Source: Nitrospira sp.
Lineage (GTDB): Bacteria > Nitrospirota > Nitrospiria > Nitrospirales > Nitrospiraceae
Length of the DNA stretch: 53,742 nt
NCBI GenBank assembly: GCA_018242685.1
Contig: JAFEBM010000031.1
Span: forward strand, 1-53,742
Direction of reading: 5' to 3'
Both the position numbers and the translations under genes were made by a program. A model generated the notes under the pieces. That model saw nothing but the letters and a program-made list of their open reading frames with translations. It had not been told where the DNA came from and made no database searches. Shown piece after piece: positions 16,737 through 25,500 of this stretch (positions within the stretch are counted from its first letter, which is position 1; every line of letters starts with the position of its first letter).

Positions 16737-17425
16737 GTGGGGTAGTCTATGGAATTTTGTGGGCTTTGGTACGAATCGTTGGATGGGTTTGCTTTCGGTA
16801 TCGCGTAGAAGGTCAGGTTCCTCAGACCGGGGGGGTGCTGATCGCCGCAAATCATGCCAGCTATCTCGATATTCCCCTGCTCGGCTGCGGGATGCGTCGA
16901 AGGGCCTGGTACTTGGGGCGGAATGATTTGTTTCCGATCCCAGTATTGAACGGAATTTTGCAGGCATTGGGCTGGATACCGGTGAGGTTGGGACGCCTAG
17001 ACCGAGAGGCGTTTGGGAAAGCGATTAACCTGATTCGAGCAGGTAGCGTGGTCGTCATTTTTCCGGAAGGCGGACGCAGCCACGATGGCCACCTTCGGCC
17101 TCCGAAGGCGGGTATTGGAGTGATTGTGTCGCAGACGGGATGTCCGGTCGTTCCAGCATATCTGAAGGGGACCTTCGATGTACTTCCTACAGGGGCACGC
17201 TGGCCTCGGTTGCGTCAGATCACGGTACGATTCGGGGATCCTCTTCAGTTCGAAACGGGGAAACAAAAAGAGAGGGCGGAAACGAAACACTTCTATCAAC
17301 AGGTCAGCCGCACGGTGATCGAGCACATTGCAGCTTTAGGTCAAGTTCCTGTTCCAAAGGGGAGAGTTGACCTGACCCCCGAAACACCGAACAGGCCGAC
17401 CGCCGATGCTCACAATGCTGAGTGA
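16733..17425 (+). CDS. plsC: 1-acyl-glycerol-3-phosphate acyltransferase
   Basis: This 230-aa inner-membrane acyltransferase makes phosphatidic acid from lysophosphatidic acid. It carries the Hx4D motif NHASYLD (His41, Asp46) and the FPEGGRS block (110-116), with an N-terminal hydrophobic helix (5-20). The start is GTG overlapping the cmk stop by four bases, so expression is coupled. The C-terminal 25 residues are polar and variable. Assignment to lysophosphatidate as substrate follows from the family. Confidence 0.93.
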   Translation: MSGVVYGILWALVRIVGWVCFRYRVEGQVPQTGGVLIAANHASYLDIPLLGCGMRRRAWYLGRNDLFPIPVLNGILQALGWIPVRLGRLDREAFGKAINLIRAGSVVVIFPEGGRSHDGHLRPPKAGIGVIVSQTGCPVVPAYLKGTFDVLPTGARWPRLRQITVRFGDPLQFETGKQKERAETKHFYQQVSRTVIEHIAALGQVPVPKGRVDLTPETPNRPTADAHNAE

Positions 17426-17480
17426 GCTTGGCGACTTCACCATCAGCACCCGACGAGAGTCGGAAGAGTAGGACGTTCAT

Positions 17481-19196
17481 ATGGGTACGGTATCCAACAG
17501 CAGTGACGCTCAGTTAGACCGCAATGCATTGGCGGCATTGTACGAAGAAACCTTCCGTAATCTGGAAGAGGGCACGATTACAGAAGGCCGTGTGGTGGCT
17601 CTGACCAAGGACAAGGTCATCGTTGATATCGGATACAAATCAGAGGGCATGATCCCGAGCGATCAGTTCTCCTCCGAGGAACTACACACCCTCAAGATCG
17701 GCGATCGGCTCCAAGTGTATATCGAAGAATGTGAAGATGCAGACGGCAATCTCGTTCTTTCCAAGGAAAAAGCGGACAAGATGAAGATTTGGGAAGAACT
17801 CGAAAAGCTCTACAAAGAAGAAAAGAGTATCGAAGGTAAGATTGTCTCACGCATCAAAGGCGGCATGATGGTCGATATCGGCGTCAAAGCATTCTTGCCA
17901 GGCTCGCAGATTGATCTCCATCCGGTGCGTGATCTGGATGGGCTTGTTGGAAAGACTTTCCCCCTCAAGATCATCAAGATCAACCACAGACGAGGCAATG
18001 TGGTCGTGTCGCGCCGTGTGCTGCTGGAAGAAACCAGGGATAAAAAACGGCAGACGACGCTGGCGAATCTCAAAGAAGGCCAGCTCATTCAGGGCACCGT
18101 CAAGAACATCACCGATTACGGATCGTTCATCGACCTTGGCGGTATTGACGGGTTACTGCATATTACCGACATGTCTTGGGGGCGAGTCGGACACCCATCG
18201 GAACTGTTTACGGTGGGGGACAAGGTTGAAGTCACGGTGTTGAAATATGATCGAGAAACAGGTCGTATTTCTCTGGGGCTCAAGCAGAAGAGTGCGGATC
18301 CCTGGACGAATGTCGCCGGCAAGTATCCCATCGGTACCAGGGTTCGTGGTCGTGTGGTCAGCCTGACCGATTATGGAGCGTTCGTGGAACTTGAGCCGGG
18401 AGTTGAGGGATTGGTGCATGTTTCGGAGATGTCGTGGACGCATGAAGTCCGACATCCATCGAGAGTCGTGGCGGTCGGAGATCAAGTGGAAGCCGCGGTG
18501 CTCAACGTAGACCCCGCGAGCCGCAAGATCTCATTGGGCATGAAACAGACCGCGCCAAATCCCTGGGACATGATCGAGGGCAAATATCCGATCGGGACTC
18601 GTATCGAAGGAAAGGTGAAGAGCCTGACCGATTTCGGTGCCTTTGTCGGACTGGAAGAGGGGATCGACGGACTCATCCATATTTCAGACATGTCCTGGAC
18701 GAAGCATATCAAGCATCCCTCTGAGCTGTTCAAAAAAGGGCAAAAAGTGGAAGCGATTGTGTTGCGCATCGACAAAGAGAAAGAGCGGCTCTCGTTGGGG
18801 TACAAACAGTTAGTTCGTGATCCCTGGGATGAGGCGATTCCCGCGCGGTATCACATCGGCGATTCGGTGACCGGCAAGGTGTCGAAGGTCGCCGATTTTG
18901 GAATCTTCATCGAATTGGAGGGTGGCGTGGAAGGTCTCATCCATGTCAGCGAATCCGGTCTTGAGCCTTCCGCGAAGCTGGAAGAAAAGTTTAAGTTGCA
19001 GGACGACGTCACGGCGAAGATAATCAAAGTCGATCGAGAGGAACGCAAGATAGCGCTCAGTCTTCGTGACCATCAACTGGACTGGGAGCGCAAGCAGGTC
19101 GATGACTATCACTCTGCACAAGGTGCGTTGGACCAGAGTCTCGGTCGGGCGGCGAAGCAGAGCCGGAAACGAACGCAGACGGACGATCAAAGTTAG
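17481..19196 (+). CDS. rpsA: 30S ribosomal protein S1, six S1 domains
   Basis: S1 (571 aa) binds mRNA at the ribosome. Six S1 RNA-binding repeats are visible at about 32-96, 117-179, 202-268, 287-355, 374-442 and 461-529. Repeats 3 to 6 share the GxVxxLTDYGAFVEL...GLxHxSEMSW pattern, whereas the first two are divergent and serve for ribosome docking in the E. coli protein. Length is close to the E. coli protein, and the last 40 residues are charged. It follows cmk and plsC with a 55-base gap that carries its ribosome site (GGAAGAGTAGGACG). Confidence 0.97.
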   Translation: MGTVSNSSDAQLDRNALAALYEETFRNLEEGTITEGRVVALTKDKVIVDIGYKSEGMIPSDQFSSEELHTLKIGDRLQVYIEECEDADGNLVLSKEKADKMKIWEELEKLYKEEKSIEGKIVSRIKGGMMVDIGVKAFLPGSQIDLHPVRDLDGLVGKTFPLKIIKINHRRGNVVVSRRVLLEETRDKKRQTTLANLKEGQLIQGTVKNITDYGSFIDLGGIDGLLHITDMSWGRVGHPSELFTVGDKVEVTVLKYDRETGRISLGLKQKSADPWTNVAGKYPIGTRVRGRVVSLTDYGAFVELEPGVEGLVHVSEMSWTHEVRHPSRVVAVGDQVEAAVLNVDPASRKISLGMKQTAPNPWDMIEGKYPIGTRIEGKVKSLTDFGAFVGLEEGIDGLIHISDMSWTKHIKHPSELFKKGQKVEAIVLRIDKEKERLSLGYKQLVRDPWDEAIPARYHIGDSVTGKVSKVADFGIFIELEGGVEGLIHVSESGLEPSAKLEEKFKLQDDVTAKIIKVDREERKIALSLRDHQLDWERKQVDDYHSAQGALDQSLGRAAKQSRKRTQTDDQS

Positions 19197-19228
19197 ATTG
19201 GTATCGTACGCAAGACAGGTCATGTGCA

Positions 19229-20131
19229 ATGCCGGATGATGCAACCCAGATCGAGCGTCCTCAAAAACGGCGTCTGTTCCGCAAAGTCTTTTGGTTGTTT
19301 GCGGCGGGGGTGGGGGCTTTGATTCTGATGAATCTGTTTTTCCCCGATCTCGATTTGTCCACAGAGGACCGGATTGCCTTGGTTCGGGTCGAGGGCGTCA
19401 TCTTGGACTCACAAACGACGGTTGGAGAACTAAAGCGATTCAGCGAGAATCCTTCCGTCAAAGCCATCGTGATAAGAATTGATAGTCCTGGGGGCGGCGT
19501 GGTGCCATCCCAAGAGATTTACGATGCCGTCAAGCGGGTCAGAAGCAAGAACAACAAGGCGGTGATCGCCTCGATGGGAAGTGTTGCCGCATCGGGGGGG
19601 TATTATATCGCTGCTGCAACGGATCGGATCGTGGCCAACCCCGGGACACTGACTGGTAGCATCGGGGTCATCATGGAAACGGCCAACGTGGAGGGGTTAC
19701 TCCAGAAAATCGGTGTGGAGGGGGTCGTCATTAAGAGCGGGAAATACAAGGATGTGGGTTCTCCACTCCGGAAGATGAGTGCGGACGAACGAGGTTTGTT
19801 GCAGGCCGTGATGGATGACGTCCACAAGCAGTTTATCGAAGCCGTGGCGGAAGGCCGTTCGCTCGAACTTCGGGCTGCTCAAGCGTTGGCCGACGGTCGA
19901 GTCTTTACCGGACGCCAAGCCAAGGAAGCGAAGTTGGTCGACGAACTCGGCGACTTGGAGGATGCCATTCAATTGGCTGCGGAGGTGGTAGGGATCGAGG
20001 GGGAACCAAAGATCGTCGAGCCACGCCGTCGCTTTTCCCTTCGGGAAATGTTGGACTCGAAATTCAGCATGATGTTTCCGAAGTTGGATATGCAACCGGG
20101 TGTGAGTTTGAAATATCTTATGGCCTTCTAG
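19229..20131 (+). CDS. sppA: Signal peptide peptidase SppA
   Basis: This 300-aa, single-domain (half-length) SppA degrades cleaved signal peptides in the inner membrane. One transmembrane helix at 20-38 is followed by a ClpP-like fold. The nucleophile is Ser122 in GSVAASGGYY, and the general base is Lys174 in SGKYKDVGSP, aligned with the B. subtilis pattern SGxxKD. Other blocks are IRIDSPGGGVVPSQEIY and GSIGVIME. Long E. coli-type SppA proteins are about twice this length. The ATG at 19229 lies 32 bases after rpsA. Confidence 0.95.
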   Translation: MPDDATQIERPQKRRLFRKVFWLFAAGVGALILMNLFFPDLDLSTEDRIALVRVEGVILDSQTTVGELKRFSENPSVKAIVIRIDSPGGGVVPSQEIYDAVKRVRSKNNKAVIASMGSVAASGGYYIAAATDRIVANPGTLTGSIGVIMETANVEGLLQKIGVEGVVIKSGKYKDVGSPLRKMSADERGLLQAVMDDVHKQFIEAVAEGRSLELRAAQALADGRVFTGRQAKEAKLVDELGDLEDAIQLAAEVVGIEGEPKIVEPRRRFSLREMLDSKFSMMFPKLDMQPGVSLKYLMAF

Positions 20132-20187
20132 TTGGATCGCTGTATCAATGAAGGTGTGGTGGTTCTCGCGACGAAGGGAGAGCGGAT

Positions 20188-20466
20188 ATGACCAAGGCGC
20201 AGATCATTGAAAAGGTTTCCGAGCAAGTCACCACGTTGACGAAGCGACAGGCAGAAGTGGTCGTCAACACCATTTTTGATAGTGTCAGGGATTCGCTGAG
20301 AAACGGCGATAAAACTGAAATTCGAGGCTTCGGGAGCTTTCGGCTGCGGGCTCGTCGGATGAAGGAAGGGCGAAATCCGAAGACCGGAGAGACGGTTGCC
20401 GTACCGGCCAAACGGGTGCCGTTTTTCAAAGCCGGCAAAGAGCTGAAAGAATTGCTCAACCACTAA
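20188..20466 (+). CDS. Integration host factor / HU family DNA-bending protein
   Basis: This 92-aa protein belongs to the HU/IHF family, small dimeric proteins that bend DNA. It shows the standard TKAQIIEKVSEQ opening, GFGSFRLRARRMKEGRNPKT, and VPAKRVPFFKAGKELKELL. The RNPKTGE and VPAKRVPFFKAGKELK segments are closer to the IHF subunits than to plain HU. A ribosome site AAGGGAG precedes the ATG. The gene follows sppA, as ihfB follows rpsA in enterobacteria, which favours an IHF-beta-like assignment. The partner subunit is not in this window. Confidence 0.93.
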   Translation: MTKAQIIEKVSEQVTTLTKRQAEVVVNTIFDSVRDSLRNGDKTEIRGFGSFRLRARRMKEGRNPKTGETVAVPAKRVPFFKAGKELKELLNH

Positions 20467-20491
20467 CGATCGTTGGTTGTAAGAGGAACAC

Positions 20492-21493
20492 ATGTCGGCA
20501 TCAGATTCTTCACAGCCGAGCACAGCGGAAATCCGTTGGACCAACGGTGCGCTCAAACGAATGGAGCGCGCACCGATATTTCTGCGTGGTATGGTCCGCC
20601 GTTTGGCTGAAAAGAAAGCGCGTGAATTGGGGTATGAGGAAATCACCGAGGAGATCCTCGAACAGTTTAAGGGACAGATGATGGGACGCATGGGCGGTGA
20701 AGCCGGCATGGCCTCTGCCGTTGAAGAGATGGCCGACGGTCGTCTTCCATGGACCGCTGCGGCCAAGGAACGATTGAATACGGTGCCCGAATTTATGCGA
20801 GCGATGACCAGGCAGATTGCGGAGGAGATCGCAAAGGAACGGGGGCATCTCGAAGTGAACGTCGAATTATTTGAAAAAGTGGAAGCGCTTGGTGACCTCC
20901 ACGAGGAAGGTGGGCCTCCGATGGAGTGGGCAGAGGACGCATTGGCGCTGCTTCAAGACAAGTTAAAGCAATCGCCGCCCATTGCGCTGGAATTCGTGAC
21001 TGATATGTTGAAGCGAGATACGGAAGATCTCGCCAGGGTCAAAAAGCTGACCCGCATCGATGCATCGGTTCTGCAGGACCTATGGGAAGCACCTCAGGAA
21101 CGAATCGCCTGGACCGACGAAGCATGGAAGCGGCTTCAGACGTCTCCGGATTTCGTGCGTAGTGGAATTAGAAAAGCAGCCGAACGGCGAGCCCGCAAGC
21201 TGGGATTGAAAGAAATCGGTTCCGACCAGTTGACGACGTTTCGGAATCAGGCGATGATGAAAGCCGTCAAGCGTATCCGCTCATTCGGTTATCATGAATT
21301 GACATTCGATGCCTTCGATACCGCCCTCCAGAAAACCAAACGACTACAGGGCAATGATCAGGCGGAAAAACGCCTCCAAGAGATACGAGGACACTTTGCC
21401 GATCCAATGATAAAAAAACCTGAAGGCGGGACTCTGGGAGCCGAACTCATGGATCGTTTCCGCCGGTATCTCAAAGGCGAAGGAACACTTTGA
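20492..21493 (+). CDS. PCP_red-repeat protein
   Basis: This 333-aa soluble protein is built from PCP_red-type repeats, the small helical fold at the end of BchB/ChlB. Good copies are at 15-62 (WTNGALKRMERAPIFLRG), 85-133 (WTAAAKERLNTVPEFMRA) and 205-252 (WTDEAWKRLQTSPDFVRS), with a degenerate one at 144-195. There is no signal peptide or cysteine motif. It shares the repeat type with the Mrp-linked protein at 4972 but lacks the zinc ribbon. It follows the IHF-like gene by 25 bases with its own ribosome site (AAGAGG). Function unknown. Since no chlorophyll or nitrogenase-like genes are present, I expect a scaffold or regulatory role. Confidence 0.8.
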   Translation: MSASDSSQPSTAEIRWTNGALKRMERAPIFLRGMVRRLAEKKARELGYEEITEEILEQFKGQMMGRMGGEAGMASAVEEMADGRLPWTAAAKERLNTVPEFMRAMTRQIAEEIAKERGHLEVNVELFEKVEALGDLHEEGGPPMEWAEDALALLQDKLKQSPPIALEFVTDMLKRDTEDLARVKKLTRIDASVLQDLWEAPQERIAWTDEAWKRLQTSPDFVRSGIRKAAERRARKLGLKEIGSDQLTTFRNQAMMKAVKRIRSFGYHELTFDAFDTALQKTKRLQGNDQAEKRLQEIRGHFADPMIKKPEGGTLGAELMDRFRRYLKGEGTL

Positions 21494-21510
21494 CAGTCCG
21501 AAGCTTCTCT

Positions 21511-21831
21511 TCAGTGGGCGCTCACCTGTTGAGGCCAAAACTTGTGCCGGATTTGTGGGAGCGGTTCGTTGTCAAAATTGGGAATGTCGTATAGACAACG
21601 ATCAATTGTCGCGACTTCGTCTTCGGTCAAGGGCAACGTCACTTTTTTCTTCCAGAACTGATCAAGCGTAAAATAGTCCGCCGACTGAGGCTTTTGCGCC
21701 AACAACTCCTGCATTTTTTTGAAGCCCGGCGTATCGACGCCTGGGACACGTCCTTTGTTCCGATCAAGACACCACATCAGAACTTCAGCTATCCCGTACA
21801 TTGTGATATCAACATTCACCATTTTGCTCAT
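21511..21831 (-). CDS. Conserved-looking small hypothetical protein
   Basis: This 106-aa frame starts with ATG at 21831 after the ribosome site AGGAGG (minus strand). The product begins MSKMVNVDITMYGIAEVLMW and ends near FWPQQVSAH. It is soluble, mixed alpha and beta, with no signal peptide and no motif I recognise. It converges on the PCP_red gene with 17 bases between stops, and its start faces the beta-propeller gene across 172 bases. Codon composition fits a real gene. Function unknown. Confidence 0.6.
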   Translation of the reverse strand: MSKMVNVDITMYGIAEVLMWCLDRNKGRVPGVDTPGFKKMQELLAQKPQSADYFTLDQFWKKKVTLPLTEDEVATIDRCLYDIPNFDNEPLPQIRHKFWPQQVSAH

Positions 21832-22003
21832 GACCTTCCTCCTAAAATCAAGGTCGCATCATAACGCAAGCAGCAGGCAAAATTCAAAGGCTGATGAAGC
21901 CTCGCTGCAGATTGCGAGGCGAAACACCGCCTCTGTATACTGGACCTTCTAATTCCACCCTCATAGACCCATTGCTTCAACTGGTTGGAGTGTCGGAGAC
22001 TGT

Positions 22004-23200
22004 GTGAACATTCGTATCGAGCGGACATCATACGCAGCCAGAATGCCCTTCTCCATGCTATGGCTGGTTCTTCTCATCGGTCACGGTTTGTGGGCCTGTT
22101 CCAAGAGCGAGCCCTATAACCCACCCGACCCTTTTTATTACTTTGCCAGCTACAAGGTCGGCAAGAATCCTACTACTATTACCACCGAAGACCTTAATCA
22201 TGACTCATTCACCGACCTCGTCACCACCAATATTGCGAGTAATACCCTCTCGATTCTGTTAGGGAATGGTGACGGGACATTCAGGGATCAGGTTCAGCTA
22301 CATGTCTGCCAGGAACCGCGTTCCCTCGTGATGGGCAACTTCAATCAAGACCGACACGTCGATGTCGCCTTGGCATGCCCCGGTGGAGACGAGATCATGG
22401 TCTTGCTCGGACATGGGGATGGAAAGTTTGAAGAAGGACCACGTTATCCAGTGCATCGTGCCCCGATTGCATTGGCCGCCGATGATATCAACGGCGATCA
22501 TCATACGGATCTTGTCGTCGCACTACGGAACGACAAGGTCAAAGTCTTTCTAGGGAACGGGACAGGCGAATTTCGACACGGGCCTCAGTACGAACATGGC
22601 GACACGCCCACATCTATTGCTCTGTCTGACCTCAACGCGGATGGGAAATTGGATTTGGTGGTAACGAATGGAGGACCTATGTCGAATGCAGTCTCCATTT
22701 GGGTCGGGAACGGTGACGGATCCTTTCGAGATCCCAAAGACTATTCGACGGGCCACCGACCTCTTGGCGTGAGTTTTGCCGACTTCAATAACGATCATCA
22801 CAAGGATCTACTGGTCATCAACGGAGAGCAGGATAGCTTCACGACATTTCTTGGCAACGGCAACGCGACATTCCGACCCGGCAAGGATTCCGGTGCTGAC
22901 GCCGGTCCCAACTTTGGGTTGGCACGGGATTTCAATGGTGATCGGTTGGAGGATGTCGCGATTGTGAACCTCCAGTCAAGCGATCTATCCATCTTGTTCG
23001 GGAAAGGCGACGGCACCTTCCATTACCCGCCGAGAAATTACCGTACGAAGCACGGCCCGTTTGCTCTTTCGTCTTTTCGGGTCACGACGACCGGGGTGGA
23101 AGAACCGGGGCTGGTCATCGCCGACAACGGAAGTGGCAGCGTCTCGATCTTTCTTCATCATGGGCTCAAACCAGTTGCGAAGTCGGAGACAAGAGAGTAG
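22004..23200 (+). CDS. Seven-bladed VCBS/FG-GAP beta-propeller lipoprotein
   Basis: The GTG at 22004 gives 398 aa; an ATG at 22043 is an alternative that leaves a shorter signal region. The signal peptide ends in a lipobox LWAC with Cys32. Six clear repeats each carry DxNxDxxxD (calcium-binding loops, for example DLNHDSFTD, DINGDHHTD, DLNADGKLD) followed by LLGNGDGTF. A degenerate seventh repeat near the C-terminus completes a propeller. Such lipoproteins sit at the outer membrane or are secreted, and are often linked to adhesion or carbohydrate binding. The specific ligand is unknown. Confidence 0.85.
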   Translation: MNIRIERTSYAARMPFSMLWLVLLIGHGLWACSKSEPYNPPDPFYYFASYKVGKNPTTITTEDLNHDSFTDLVTTNIASNTLSILLGNGDGTFRDQVQLHVCQEPRSLVMGNFNQDRHVDVALACPGGDEIMVLLGHGDGKFEEGPRYPVHRAPIALAADDINGDHHTDLVVALRNDKVKVFLGNGTGEFRHGPQYEHGDTPTSIALSDLNADGKLDLVVTNGGPMSNAVSIWVGNGDGSFRDPKDYSTGHRPLGVSFADFNNDHHKDLLVINGEQDSFTTFLGNGNATFRPGKDSGADAGPNFGLARDFNGDRLEDVAIVNLQSSDLSILFGKGDGTFHYPPRNYRTKHGPFALSSFRVTTTGVEEPGLVIADNGSGSVSIFLHHGLKPVAKSETRE

Positions 23201-23224
23201 GACACGAACGATCACGGTCTATTC

Positions 23225-23253
23225 TTGACAGCTTAGAGGGCCTTCGCTAGAGT
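23225..23253 (+). promoter_or_regulatory. Promoter upstream of small membrane protein
   Basis: A perfect TTGACA (23225-23230), exactly 17 bases, then TAGAGT (23248-23253). This is the best sigma-70-type promoter in the window. Transcription would begin near 23260, about 34 bases ahead of the small membrane protein gene. Confidence 0.65.
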
Positions 23254-23293
23254 GACCGTTGAGTAAAACAGCTCTAAATTTTCGAGCACGACG

Positions 23294-23500
23294 ATGGCGC
23301 TTCGATCCTTTGCATGGTGGTTCATGATTGGGGCCTTGATGACGCTCTCTGTTCTGATGGTGCAGGGTGGGATTCGTGATTTGTGGGAAGGGACTCAACC
23401 GGCTGGAGGTACCAACGTGTTTGTGTATTTTGGTACGACGCTCTTCGGCGGGGGATTACTGGCTGGATGTGTCGCGTTAATTATGAATCGTCTTCGATAG
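23294..23500 (+). CDS. Small membrane protein, two TM helices
   Basis: A 68-aa product with two hydrophobic segments (about 8-25 and 45-64), a Trp-rich first segment (FAWWFMIGALMTLSVLMVQG), and a short loop with EGTQPAG. The ATG lies 34 bases after a strong promoter start. No family recognised. It may be the first gene of a short operon with the zinc-ribbon and DacA genes that follow. Confidence 0.6.
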   Translation: MALRSFAWWFMIGALMTLSVLMVQGGIRDLWEGTQPAGGTNVFVYFGTTLFGGGLLAGCVALIMNRLR

Positions 23501-23518
23501 TTAGAGAGCGGGACATGT

Positions 23519-23707
23519 ATGCAGTGTCTCAAGTGCAGAGGATTCATGATGGTGGAACGCCACTATACCCTCATTAACAGGAGGATATACGCCCGTTGTC
23601 TCAATTGCGGATTCTGGATTGATTTGGCCGACCTCCTCCGGTTTTTTTATAAAGTTCTTGATAGTGGGCGGAAAGGTGATAAAGTTCGGGAATCGTTCAT
23701 TTTCTGA
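23519..23707 (+). CDS. Small zinc-ribbon protein
   Basis: A 62-aa protein with CysxxCys at residues 3-6 (MQCLKCRGF) and CLNCGFWID in the middle (two more cysteines), so a four-cysteine zinc ribbon is likely. It starts at ATG 23519, 18 bases after the membrane protein stop. No partner or function can be named; small zinc ribbons often bind RNA or regulate. It lies 12 bases upstream of dacA. Confidence 0.6.
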   Translation: MQCLKCRGFMMVERHYTLINRRIYARCLNCGFWIDLADLLRFFYKVLDSGRKGDKVRESFIF

Positions 23708-23719
23708 GAGAGGCGGTCG

Positions 23720-24655
23720 TTGTTGGCACAGAAGGACCACATCCGGCCTGATTCTCGTTTGCAGAATTGGGGACGAACCCTCTGTCGCCTGGGTCTCTTT
23801 GGGGCGTTATCTCTCTCAATGATCGGTTTGGCGATTCTGCCGGCCTCTGCAACGGAGGCTCACTTCAAGGATCAGGTCGTTCACACCATCAGTTATGCTC
23901 CGCAACCACTCCCGTGGAAGCGAATTCCGGCACACAGCATTCTCCTGAAGGAATTGCGATCGGGCCGTATCTTATTTGAGCACGAGGTTGAGAAACGTTT
24001 GTCGCCGGCCAGTCTGACCAAGATTATGTCGGCGTTGATCATTCTTGAGAAAAGCCGTCTGGATGATCTGGCAACCGTGAGCAGGAATGCGGCAAGAGCT
24101 CCCAAGACTCACCTACGACTGAAAGTCGGAGAAGTATTTCGTCTTGGCGATTTACTCAAGGCGATGATGATGGTGTCAGCCAATGACGCCTGTCTGGCGG
24201 CTGTTGAGCATGTCGGAGGCGATGAAGCGCAGTTTGTGAGATTGATGAACGCCAAGGCGCTCGCACTTGGGTTATCGGACACACACTTCAGCAACGGATG
24301 CGGTTTTGACGCTCCCGACCACTATTCAACAGCTGAAGATCTCGCGAAACTCAGTGAAGTGGCGATGCGAAACGCAGTGTTCCGAGAACTCGTCAAAGAA
24401 GAACGCGAGATTATCACACCTGTCAGTGGCTATCGCGCCTACGTCCTACATAACACGAACCGTTTACTGGGGCGTATCCCCGGCGTAGAAGGGGTGAAGA
24501 CCGGATTCACCTCCAAGGCAGGCCGATGCTTGATTGCTAAAGTCTCTCAAAATGGTAGTGATCTGCTCCTCGTGATCCTGAACTCTAACCGTCGGTGGAA
24601 CACAGCGAGAAGCCTGATCGATTATGGATTTCGTCTCACGACTACCCTACAATAG
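23720..24655 (+). CDS. dacA: D-alanyl-D-alanine carboxypeptidase (S11 family)
   Basis: This penicillin-binding protein trims the terminal D-alanine of peptidoglycan stem peptides in the periplasm. The three active-site motifs are present: SxxK as Ser98-Leu-Thr-Lys101 (SPASLTKIMSALI), SxN as Ser153-Ala-Asn155 and KTG at Lys260-Gly262 (VKTGFTSKAG). The start is TTG at 23720 after GAGAGAGGCGG. The first 45 residues form a long signal peptide (LCRLGLFGALSLSMIGLAI). At 311 aa it lacks most of the C-terminal domain and membrane helix of PBP5, so it is a short, probably soluble, DacA-like enzyme. Confidence 0.92.
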   Translation: MLAQKDHIRPDSRLQNWGRTLCRLGLFGALSLSMIGLAILPASATEAHFKDQVVHTISYAPQPLPWKRIPAHSILLKELRSGRILFEHEVEKRLSPASLTKIMSALIILEKSRLDDLATVSRNAARAPKTHLRLKVGEVFRLGDLLKAMMMVSANDACLAAVEHVGGDEAQFVRLMNAKALALGLSDTHFSNGCGFDAPDHYSTAEDLAKLSEVAMRNAVFRELVKEEREIITPVSGYRAYVLHNTNRLLGRIPGVEGVKTGFTSKAGRCLIAKVSQNGSDLLLVILNSNRRWNTARSLIDYGFRLTTTLQ

Positions 24656-24795
24656 CAATCTCAGCAACCTCCACCTTTCATTCCACGGGCCATCTCAGCT
24701 CTACGAAACCACCCAGTTTGAAAGAAGCGTTTTCGCTGGCCTTTTTACCGACCAATTCGTTCTTGAGCCCAACTTCCTCCACCCTCTTCGCTGGA

Positions 24796-25326
24796 CTATC
24801 GTGGGGCGACAAACTCGATGTTGACGTCTTTGCCAAGGTAATTCACCTGGAAACCTTGCTTGTCGTAAGCCATGACGGCACCCATGACGTTTTCGTCGCC
24901 ATACTCCTCCTGGCCTAATAATTTTCGAATGTCATCCGGACTCTCACTATTGAGCACATTACGAAAGATACCTCTGGTCTTATAGGCGAACCGGTTATTG
25001 ATGAAAAGGAGGTCAACTTTACCGTCCTGAATACGTACCCCAGCCATGGGACCGGTCGGTTTTCGTTGATCAAGCAGGAAGATGAACGTCGCTTCCTGCT
25101 CAGCCTTGACTCCGGAAATCTTTTCGTTCACAAGCGTTTCGACGGCTCTAGATTCCGAGTCACCGAGTTTGACGCCGAACAGCGAAATCTCAGCGCTCGA
25201 AATGACCTTTGGTTCCATGACATCGTTCTTGCTTAATTCATACGGCTCGGCCTGAGCTGAGCCGACCGTTGCCAGGATGCTCGCCAGTAGAATAATTACC
25301 ATCCGTATCACACGCGCTTTCGTCAT
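24796..25326 (-). CDS. Exported hypothetical protein
   Basis: A 176-aa product with a cleavable signal peptide (MTKARVIRMVIILLASILAT, ending SAQA). The mature part opens with an acidic stretch and contains a repeated hydrophobic strand pattern, SLFGVKLGDSESRAVETLV and later FQVNYLGKDVNIEFV. The first of these recalls small domains that assess periplasmic load, but I do not recognise a family. It is on the minus strand, convergent with dacA (140 bases between stops, where I see no clear gene). Function unknown. Confidence 0.55.
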   Translation of the reverse strand: MTKARVIRMVIILLASILATVGSAQAEPYELSKNDVMEPKVISSAEISLFGVKLGDSESRAVETLVNEKISGVKAEQEATFIFLLDQRKPTGPMAGVRIQDGKVDLLFINNRFAYKTRGIFRNVLNSESPDDIRKLLGQEEYGDENVMGAVMAYDKQGFQVNYLGKDVNIEFVAPR

Positions 25327-25500
25327 GGTATTTAGCGTTTCTTTCGTAAGGGTTCGTAACTTAATCAGGATAGGTCAATCAATAGAATCGAGATCGGCAT
25401 GCAACAGATTGTATGCCAAGAGCCGTTAGACGTGCAAGGAATGGGACACGCGAGCGGTTGTAGGATAAGGGATTCGTCGGATGGACACGCTATCCTCACA

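Noticed and set aside
20132..20766. Minus-strand frame opposite IHF and PCP_red genes
   Set aside because: Antisense to two well supported genes, no motif.
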